The notes under the pieces: generated by a model
The model's input: the letters and a program-made list of their open reading frames with translations, nothing else
Told to the model about the DNA's origin: nothing
The model's database searches: none
Assembly (NCBI GenBank): GCA_035421265.1
Contig: DAOLWP010000029.1
Location: 1 to 6,511, forward strand
Source of the DNA: UBA6220 sp937870835
GTDB taxonomy: Bacteria > Patescibacteriota > Minisyncoccia > Minisyncoccales > Minisyncoccaceae
Length of the DNA: 6,511 nucleotides
Direction of reading: 5' to 3'
Part shown: piece after piece, positions 1 to 4,489 of the stretch
How positions within the stretch are numbered: the stretch's first letter is position 1
Layout of the letters: each line of letters begins with the position of its first letter
Program-made: the position numbers and the translations under genes

Positions 1-28
1 GAAAAGACATATGAAAAAAGAAAAAACA

Positions 29-37
29 ATTATATCA
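29..37 (-). promoter_or_regulatory. Extended -10 promoter of a divergent gene leaving the window
   Basis: On the minus strand this reads TGATATAAT, a perfect extended -10 (TGn plus TATAAT). A 4/6 match to the -35 box (TTAAAA) lies 16 bases upstream. Transcription would start near position 22 and run off the left edge. An ATG sits on the minus strand at 8-10, giving a leader of about 12 bases and a gene beginning Met-Ser-Phe, of which only three codons are visible. The -10 match is directly seen; the existence of a gene there is inference. TATAAT can arise by chance in sequence this AT-rich, but the added TG makes chance less likely. Confidence 0.4.
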
Positions 38-109
38 TATTTTAATTTAATTTTAATGATGTTTTGTGCCTTTATTGTTTAAGCGATGTTAAAAGCATTG
101 TTATTTTTG

Positions 110-115
110 TATATT
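110..115 (+). promoter_or_regulatory. Possible -10 box of rny
   Basis: TATATT matches the -10 consensus at five of six bases and lies 25 bases before the rny ATG at 141, predicting a leader of about 19 bases. No good -35 element is present at the usual distance; the best candidate (ATGTTA, 86-91) matches at three bases. Weak support. Confidence 0.25.
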
Positions 116-140
116 TTTGCCAATTTTCCAATTTAATATT

Positions 141-1670
141 ATGCAAGATTTATATATAATAGTGGTGGGGATAGTTGCTCTGCTATTCGGCGCTGTCGTA
201 GGTTATTATATTCGCCAAAGCATTGCTCGAAAAAAAGCAGGAACCATTGAAGCCGAGTTGCAGAAAAAAATATCTCAAACTAAGCAAACAGTTGAAGAAC
301 TTTTAGCCAAAGCTAAAGAGAAGGCTGAAAATTTAGAGCAAAAGGCTTATACAGACATTGAAGAGAGGCAAAAAGTTATTATTAAAGCTGAAAACCGCAT
401 TTTCAAAAAAGAGGAAGAACTGGAAGCTCGTGAAAAAGAATTAAGCCGAAAAGAGAAAGAAGTTCTTGAGAAATTAGAAAAATTAAAAGAGTTGAAAAGC
501 GATTTAGAATCTTTGAAAGAGGAGGCAATACAGAAATTAGAGAACATAGCAGGAATGAATAAAGAGCAAGCCAAAAGCGAACTTTTAGAAAAAATTGAAA
601 AAGAGTATCAAGCAGATGTTTTAGAGAGGGTGCGAAAGTTAGAAGAAAGAGGAGTAGAACAATACGAGAAAAAAGCTAAAGAACTTATTAGTATTGCGGT
701 GCAGGGTTATGCCTTGCCTCAATCACAAGAAATTACTACTTCTTCGGTTGTAATTCCTTCAGACGAAATCAAAGGACGAATTATCGGGAAAGAAGGGCGT
801 AATATCAGAGCATTTGAAAAAACAGCCGGAGTAGAGCTAATTGTTGATGAAACGCCGGGAGTAGTGCTAATTTCCAGTTTTAATCCAATTAGGCGTGAAA
901 TTGCTAAAATTGCTTTAGAAAAATTATTACGCGATGGTCGTATTCAGCCAGCGCGAGTGGAGCAAGAAATTGAAAAAGCTGAACAAGAAATTAATAAAAA
1001 GATTAGAGATGCTGGTGAGGCAGCAGTTTATGAAACAGGAGTTTTAGATTTACCAGAAAAATTAGTTCAAGTTTTAGGAAGATTACAATATCGAACCAGT
1101 TATGGACAAAATGTTTTGAATCATTCTATGGAAGTAGCCTTTTTGTCTTCTGCTATTGCTTCAGAATTGGGCTTAAATGAGTCATTAGCCAAGAAAGCGG
1201 GTTTGTTGCACGACATTGGAAAAGCCCTTGACTATCGAATAGAAGGGTCTCATACTGATATAGGAGCTAAAATTTTGGAAAAGTTTGAGATTGACCCAGC
1301 TGTAATTTCAGCAGTAAAATCACATCATGAAGAATATCCTTATGAAAGTTTAGAGGCAAGAATTGTCCAAGCGGCTGATCAAATCTCTGGAGCAAGACCC
1401 GGAGCGCGAAAAGATAACCTTGAAAATTACTTAAAAAGATTAGAAGACTTAGAAGAGATTGCTTTATCGTTTAATGGAGTAGAGAAGGCTTATGCTATTC
1501 AAGGGGGTCGGGAGTTAAGAGTGTTTGTATTGCCAAAAGAGATTGATGATTTAACAGCGCATAGATTAGCGCGTGAAATTGCTCAAAAAATACAACAAAA
1601 TTTGAAATATCCGGGCGAAATTAAAGTTAATGTGATTAGAGAAATGCGAGTGATTGAATTCGCAAAATAA
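141..1670 (+). CDS. rny: Ribonuclease Y (membrane-anchored endoribonuclease)
   Basis: RNase Y starts bulk mRNA decay by endonucleolytic cleavage at the inner face of the membrane. The 509-residue product shows the full family order: one N-terminal transmembrane helix (about residues 4-24), a long charged coiled coil (about 30-185), a KH RNA-binding domain with the core GRIIGKEGRNIR (212-223), and an HD metal-dependent phosphohydrolase domain (H328, the H357-D358 pair in LLHDIGKA, and a later aspartate, D413, in AADQISGARPGAR). The length is close to the family norm of about 520. An open frame extends upstream to a TTG at 117, but the ATG at 141 puts the membrane helix directly at the N terminus, as in known RNase Y proteins, so I chose it. 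No Shine-Dalgarno sequence precedes either start. The stop is TAA. It probably reads on toward hup, since no terminator follows. Identification is secure. Confidence 0.97.
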   Translation: MQDLYIIVVGIVALLFGAVVGYYIRQSIARKKAGTIEAELQKKISQTKQTVEELLAKAKEKAENLEQKAYTDIEERQKVIIKAENRIFKKEEELEAREKELSRKEKEVLEKLEKLKELKSDLESLKEEAIQKLENIAGMNKEQAKSELLEKIEKEYQADVLERVRKLEERGVEQYEKKAKELISIAVQGYALPQSQEITTSSVVIPSDEIKGRIIGKEGRNIRAFEKTAGVELIVDETPGVVLISSFNPIRREIAKIALEKLLRDGRIQPARVEQEIEKAEQEINKKIRDAGEAAVYETGVLDLPEKLVQVLGRLQYRTSYGQNVLNHSMEVAFLSSAIASELGLNESLAKKAGLLHDIGKALDYRIEGSHTDIGAKILEKFEIDPAVISAVKSHHEEYPYESLEARIVQAADQISGARPGARKDNLENYLKRLEDLEEIALSFNGVEKAYAIQGGRELRVFVLPKEIDDLTAHRLAREIAQKIQQNLKYPGEIKVNVIREMRVIEFAK

Positions 1671-1776
1671 TAAACAAAAAGCTGAGAGACAAGATATTGG
1701 TTTGCTCAGCAAAGGTCGACAATCTGCTAACAGCTTATTTTAGCAAAAAAATAGCTAATCTAAGTTATACAAAAAA
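1671..1776 (+). other. rny-hup spacer with small inverted repeats
   Basis: This 106-base spacer holds no convincing terminator. It contains an odd palindrome TTTGCTCAGCAAA (1701-1713), a 6-bp dyad GCTGAG/CTCAGC (1681-1686 with 1705-1710), and two competing stems that share one arm. TGCTAA (1725-1730) can pair with TTAGCA (1740-1745), or TTAGC (1740-1744) can pair with GCTAA (1754-1758). The A-rich tract before the hup start rules out an intrinsic terminator reading rightward. The repeats are directly visible; any regulatory role is conjecture. Confidence 0.4.
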
Positions 1777-2049
1777 ATGACAAAAGACGATATTATAGAA
1801 GCCATTGTTCAAAAAACAGCAATGGCCAAAAAAGATGCTGCTGAAGCAGTTAATACAGTGCTTGAAGAAATTACTAAAACATTATCTAAAGGAGGAGAAG
1901 TTGTTTTGACTGGTTTTGGTACTTTTAAGGTTAATCGCCGCGCTGCCCGAGAAGGACGCAATCCCAAAACTGGAGAAAAACTTCAAATTCCAGCTACGAA
2001 TGTGCCTAAGTTTAAACCCGGCAAAGGATTAAAAGACGCTGTTAAATAA
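1777..2049 (+). CDS. hup: HU-family nucleoid DNA-binding protein
   Basis: HU is a small histone-like dimer that bends and compacts DNA and helps replication, recombination and transcription control. The 90-residue product has the family's exact length and layout: a helical dimerisation half (1-40), the signature GFGTFKVNRRAAREGRNP (46-63), and the flexible arm with the intercalating proline P63 in the RNP motif, closing with the usual KFKPGKGLK stretch (78-86). IHF is a less likely relative; the sequence is closer to HU. No Shine-Dalgarno site precedes the ATG, only an A-tract. A -10-like TATACA at 1766-1771 ends five bases before the ATG, which would give a leaderless or near-leaderless transcript if used, but no -35 supports it. 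Read-through from rny is also possible. A strong terminator follows at 2113-2140. Confidence 0.97.
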   Translation: MTKDDIIEAIVQKTAMAKKDAAEAVNTVLEEITKTLSKGGEVVLTGFGTFKVNRRAAREGRNPKTGEKLQIPATNVPKFKPGKGLKDAVK

Positions 2050-2112
2050 AACAAAAGGTTTTTAACATAAGTTTTTTAATTTTAAATTTTAAAAATTTAT
2101 AGATTTCTTAAA

Positions 2113-2140
2113 ATAAAACACCTCTGGCGAGGTGTTTTAT
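2113..2140. terminator. Bidirectional intrinsic terminator between hup and tRNA-Ala
   Basis: A perfect 12-bp stem (ATAAAACACCTC with its complement) closes a 4-base TGGC loop. The stem has A-runs on the left and T-runs on the right, so it gives a U-tract in both directions. It lies 63 bases after the hup stop, and on the minus strand about 150 bases beyond the 3' end of tRNA-Ala. It can therefore end the hup transcript from the left and the tRNA-Ala precursor from the right. Confidence 0.88.
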
Positions 2141-2291
2141 ATAATTTTAGATATTTTTTATATTTAGGAGATAGAATCAACATTGTTAGAATTGCTTGAG
2201 TATAAGCAACGTTAGTCCTCCGCCTTCGTCTCTCTTATTTAGAGAGCCAATTAAATGTTGTTATTAATTAAGTTGCTATTTTTAATTTAAG
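2141..2291. other. Spacer downstream of tRNA-Ala, no gene recognised
   Basis: No credible reading frame is present. Two small hairpins are visible: TTGCTT/AAGCAA with a 6-base loop (2192-2209) and CTCTCT/AGAGAG with a 5-base loop (2230-2246). Neither has a U-tract. The less AT-rich stretch between them (about 2215-2230, TCCTCCGCCTTCG) stands out from its surroundings and might be a remnant of a repeat. If tRNA-Ala is transcribed to the terminator at 2113-2140, this region forms the 3' trailer removed in processing. Confidence 0.4.
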
Positions 2292-2364
2292 TGGACCCGA
2301 GGGGATTTGAACCCCTGACCTCCTCTATGCCATAGAGGCGCGCTGCCAACTGCGCTACGGGCCC
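2292..2364 (-). tRNA. tRNA-Ala, anticodon GGC
   Basis: The 73-base gene folds into a full cloverleaf on the minus strand: acceptor GGGCCCG with CGGGTCC, D arm GCGC/GCGC, anticodon stem CCTCT/AGAGG around the loop ATGGCAT, a 5-base variable loop, and T arm AGGGG/CCCCT with loop TTCAAAT. The third acceptor pair is G3:U70, the alanine identity element, and the discriminator is A73. The anticodon GGC reads GCC and GCU codons. The 3' CCA is not encoded (the next bases are CTT), so a CCA-adding enzyme must complete it. A good promoter lies upstream at 2382-2410. Confidence 0.97.
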
Positions 2365-2381
2365 TTTTTATTACAATTGGA

Positions 2382-2410
2382 ATTTTAATATAAATAACAA
2401 TAATTGGCAA
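2382..2410 (-). promoter_or_regulatory. Promoter of tRNA-Ala
   Basis: On the minus strand, TTGCCA (plus positions 2405-2410, five of six to the -35 consensus) and TAAAAT (2382-2387, five of six to the -10) are separated by exactly 17 bases. The -10 ends 17 bases before the mature tRNA 5' end, leaving a leader of about 10 bases for RNase P to remove. Spacing and both boxes agree with a housekeeping sigma-70-type promoter. Confidence 0.72.
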
Positions 2411-2415
2411 GCTTC

Positions 2416-2454
2416 TTGTTGTAATTTTTTTTTAAAATGTTAACATTACAATAA
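2416..2454. repeat. Nested inverted repeat between divergent tRNA genes
   Basis: TTGTTGTAAT (2416-2425) pairs with ATTACAATAA (2445-2454), ten pairs with one G-T. The right arm overlaps a perfect 12-base palindrome, AATGTTAACATT (2436-2447). The core ATTACAAT also occurs in direct orientation at 2370-2377, just upstream of tRNA-Ala on the minus strand. A nine-base T-run (2425-2433) lies inside. It could be a protein-binding site or a chance product of AT-rich DNA. No clear promoter for tRNA-Arg was found in the rest of this spacer (2365-2499). Confidence 0.45.
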
Positions 2455-2499
2455 CATATAAACAAGTATCTTTTTATTAAAATAGATTATTTAGTTTGC

Positions 2500-2572
2500 G
2501 TCCCCGTAGCTCAGAGGATAGAGCAGTGCACTCCTAAGGCAAAGGTCGCAGGTTCAACTCCTGCCGGGGACA
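2500..2572 (+). tRNA. tRNA-Arg, anticodon CCU
   Basis: The 73-base gene has a perfect acceptor stem (GTCCCCG/CGGGGAC), D arm GCTC/GAGC with loop AGAGGATA, T arm GCAGG/CCTGC with loop TTCAACT, and discriminator A73. The anticodon loop CTCCTAA places CCU at 34-36, reading AGG. The D loop appears to carry an A at position 20, an arginine identity base known from E. coli. The anticodon stem is weak: GTGCA faces GGCAA, so only the three inner-middle pairs form and both end positions are purine-purine mismatches (27G-43A, 31A-39G). CCA is not encoded. A T-run (2574-2578) follows directly. All other arms are intact, so I regard it as a functional gene. Confidence 0.93.
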
Positions 2573-2602
2573 CTTTTTGTTTTCTTATTTTCTCAAATAG
2601 GA

Positions 2603-2608
2603 TATAAT
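2603..2608 (+). promoter_or_regulatory. -10 box of htrA
   Basis: A perfect TATAAT lies 32 bases before the htrA ATG, predicting a leader of about 26 bases. No convincing -35 is present at the correct spacing (TTGTTT at 2577-2582 is 20 bases away; TTCTTA at 2582-2587 is 15 away). It sits just after tRNA-Arg, where htrA would need its own promoter or read-through from the tRNA. Confidence 0.45.
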
Positions 2609-2640
2609 ATATTTATATTAATTTATTTAATAATAAAAAT

Positions 2641-3669
2641 ATGCTTAAAGAAAAATCTCCAATTGTTAAAATAGCAAAAAAAGTTTGTCCAGCTGTAATA
2701 ACCATAATTGCTTCGCGCGACTTGCCCAAAATAGAGGAATTTTATTTTATGCCCGTAAGAGGAGAAAAAATAGCCTTACCCAAAAAAATGAAAGGATTAG
2801 AAAAAACAAAAATTGGCGGTGGTTCTGGTTTTATTGTAAGTGAAGACGGCTATATTCTAACCTGTAACCATGTAGTGGAAGATGGCGAAGCGGATTATAC
2901 AGTTATTGTTGACCCAGACCACAAATACGGAGCGCAAGTTTTAGCGAGAGATCCTTTAATTGATATGGCTATTTTAAAAATAGAGGGTCATCATTTTTCT
3001 TTCTTAAAATTAGGCAATTCTGATGCAGTAGAGTTGGGAGAATCAGTTGTGGCGGTTGGTAATCCTTTAGGGGAGTTTGAAGATACTCTTTCTGCTGGTA
3101 TTATTTCAGGTTTAAGCCGACGGGTCAAAGCTTCTAATGGATATGATTCTAAAATTACTAATTTGCGCGGCTTAATTCAAACCGATGCGGCTATCAATCC
3201 GGGCAATTCAGGAGGTCCTTTAGTTAATTTAGATGGTCAAGTGATTGGTATTAATACAGCTATGATTATGGGCGCGGAAAACATTGGTTTTGCTTTGCCT
3301 ATTAATTCTATCAAAGAGGACTTAAAAGAAGTTAAAAAGCATGGAAAGATTAAAAGGCCGTATTTAGGAGTAAAGTATATTTTATTAAATGAGGTAATTA
3401 GCAAAGCAAATAAATTGCCAGTAAATTATGGAGCCTTGGTGGTACGGGAAATGTTTGGAGAGCCAGCCGTAGCTAAAGGTTCAAGCGCTGATTTAGCGGG
3501 CATTAAAGAATATGATATTATTTTGGAAATTAATGGAGAAAAGATTGGCGAAGAACATACCTTATCCGACGCGCTTAGCCAATGTTTAGTTGGACAAGAG
3601 ATTAGCTTATTAGTTTGGCGAAATAATCAAGAAATTAATTTGAAGGCAGTTCTTAAACAAAAACAATAG
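2641..3669 (+). CDS. htrA: HtrA/Deg-family serine protease with one PDZ domain
   Basis: HtrA proteases degrade or refold damaged proteins, usually outside the cytoplasmic membrane. The 342-residue product has a trypsin-like S1C protease domain (about 10-230) with a complete triad: H77 in LTCNHVVE, D108 in RDPLIDMAIL, and S190 in INPGNSGGPLV. A single C-terminal PDZ domain (about 238-340) begins with the YLGV carboxylate-binding motif (241-244) and includes GIKEYDIILEINGEKI. The protein starts directly at the protease domain. There is no signal peptide or membrane helix, and the frame is closed by a TAA at 2605-2607 with no ATG, GTG or TTG between, so an anchor has not been missed by a wrong start. 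It may act in the cytoplasm or leave by a non-classical route. No Shine-Dalgarno site is present. Stop TAG. The gene converges on the ZIP gene 18 bases away with no terminator between. The family is certain; cellular location is open. Confidence 0.95.
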   Translation: MLKEKSPIVKIAKKVCPAVITIIASRDLPKIEEFYFMPVRGEKIALPKKMKGLEKTKIGGGSGFIVSEDGYILTCNHVVEDGEADYTVIVDPDHKYGAQVLARDPLIDMAILKIEGHHFSFLKLGNSDAVELGESVVAVGNPLGEFEDTLSAGIISGLSRRVKASNGYDSKITNLRGLIQTDAAINPGNSGGPLVNLDGQVIGINTAMIMGAENIGFALPINSIKEDLKEVKKHGKIKRPYLGVKYILLNEVISKANKLPVNYGALVVREMFGEPAVAKGSSADLAGIKEYDIILEINGEKIGEEHTLSDALSQCLVGQEISLLVWRNNQEINLKAVLKQKQ

Positions 3670-3687
3670 TTTGTGATAAAAATAAAT

Positions 3688-4419
3688 TTAAGCTAAATAA
3701 CTAATTAAAAAAACAAGAAGTGCTCCTAAAATTGTCAGTCCGATAAGTTTAGGCGAGCTATTTTGGCTATGCGCTTCAGGTAAAATATCACTTGCGCCGA
3801 TATAAAGTAAAAATCCAGCAAATCCGGCAAGGTAGATTGTTAAAGCCCAAGGTGAAAGCGTAAAAAATAAAGTTGTGATAGCTCCAAGAAAAGGAGCGAC
3901 CGCATCTAATAATAAAAAGGCAATAGTTTTCTTTTCAGTATTTTTATGAGAAAGCATTAGGGAGACTGTATTCATTCCGTCAGTAAAATCATGGGAAATT
4001 ACTGCAATGGCTACTAAAATTCCTATACTTTGGCTGACTTGAAAACCTAAACCAATACCTACTCCATCCATAAAGCTATGGCCGGCTAATGCCAAAGCTG
4101 AAAGGATGCCTACTTGCGGGTGTTTATGTTGAGCGTATTCTTCTTCGTGGTTGTGGTGGATTAAAATAGTTTTTTCTAAAATATGAAAAATTAAAAATCC
4201 AGCCACCAGAGCTATCATAATTTGGCGAGAATTAAAACCATATTGATTAATTTGGGTAATAATTTCTGGAAAAATATCAAAACAAACCACGCCTAAAATT
4301 ACGCCTGCTGCAAAACCCATTATTAAATGTAATTTATCTTTTAATTTAAGAGCTAAAATTCCTCCTAAAAAAGTAGAGATAAAAGTTATAATGGCAAATC
4401 CTAAAATTTGTATTAACAT
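3688..4419 (-). CDS. ZIP-family divalent metal transporter
   Basis: ZIP proteins move zinc, iron, manganese or related divalent cations into the cytoplasm. The 243-residue product is very hydrophobic with about seven or eight membrane helices. It shows family marks: FDIFPE (47-52) in an early helix, HSFMDG (114-119) in TM4, HDFTDG (143-148) in TM5, and SDILPEAH (210-217) in a late helix. A histidine-rich loop (HHNHEEEYAQHKH, 88-100) between TM3 and TM4 is the usual metal-binding loop. The TM4 and TM5 motifs differ from the classic HNxPEG forms: both have Asp-Gly where Glu-Gly is common. Length fits bacterial ZIP/GufA/ZupT-type members. The ion cannot be told from the sequence, so no symbol is given. 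No Shine-Dalgarno site; an extended -10 lies exactly where a leaderless transcript would begin. It diverges from the ABC gene. Confidence 0.9.
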   Translation of the reverse strand: MLIQILGFAIITFISTFLGGILALKLKDKLHLIMGFAAGVILGVVCFDIFPEIITQINQYGFNSRQIMIALVAGFLIFHILEKTILIHHNHEEEYAQHKHPQVGILSALALAGHSFMDGVGIGLGFQVSQSIGILVAIAVISHDFTDGMNTVSLMLSHKNTEKKTIAFLLLDAVAPFLGAITTLFFTLSPWALTIYLAGFAGFLLYIGASDILPEAHSQNSSPKLIGLTILGALLVFLISYLA

Positions 4420-4425
4420 AAATTT

Positions 4426-4434
4426 ATATTAGCA
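4426..4434 (-). promoter_or_regulatory. Extended -10 promoter of the ZIP gene, predicted leaderless
   Basis: On the minus strand this reads TGCTAATAT: a TGn extension plus TAATAT. The hexamer ends seven bases before the A of the ZIP ATG (4419), so transcription should start at or within a base or two of the start codon. The -35 region is weak (GTTTCA at 17-base spacing, three of six), as is common for extended -10 promoters. Confidence 0.5.
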
Positions 4435-4447
4435 GAAAAAATAAAAA

Positions 4448-4476
4448 TTGAAACTATTATATAATCGTGTTAGAAT
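4448..4476 (+). promoter_or_regulatory. Promoter of the ABC exporter gene
   Basis: TTGAAA (4448-4453) and TAGAAT (4471-4476) are each five of six to consensus, separated by 17 bases, with a TGn extension (4468-4470) before the -10. This predicts a start near 4483 and a leader of only about 7 bases to the ATG at 4490. The -35 box coincides with a TTG that could be taken as an upstream start codon, which argues against that start. A second TATAAT (4460-4465) lies inside the spacer but has no matching -35. Confidence 0.75.
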
Positions 4477-4489
4477 AAAAAACATTTTT

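Noticed and set aside
117..140. TTG at 117 as the rny start, adding eight residues
   Set aside because: The ATG at 141 puts the membrane helix at the N terminus as expected for RNase Y, and the region 110-115 looks more like a promoter.
347..574. Minus-strand open frame opposite the rny coiled coil
   Set aside because: Serine/phenylalanine-rich product is the mirror of a Glu/Lys-rich coiled coil on the other strand; no family resemblance.
2166..2215. Short peptide frame from TTG at 2184 after AGGAG
   Set aside because: About ten codons, a poor start codon, spacing too long, and other genes here do not use such sites.
3652..3690. Possible terminator between htrA and the ZIP gene
   Set aside because: Only CTTAAA/TTTAAG with a long loop and a 5-bp A-T stem are available; neither has a stable stem followed by a T-tract.
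4448..4489. TTG at 4448 as the ABC gene start, adding 14 residues
   Set aside because: The TTG is the start of a good -35 box whose -10 lies at 4471-4476, so transcription should begin after it.
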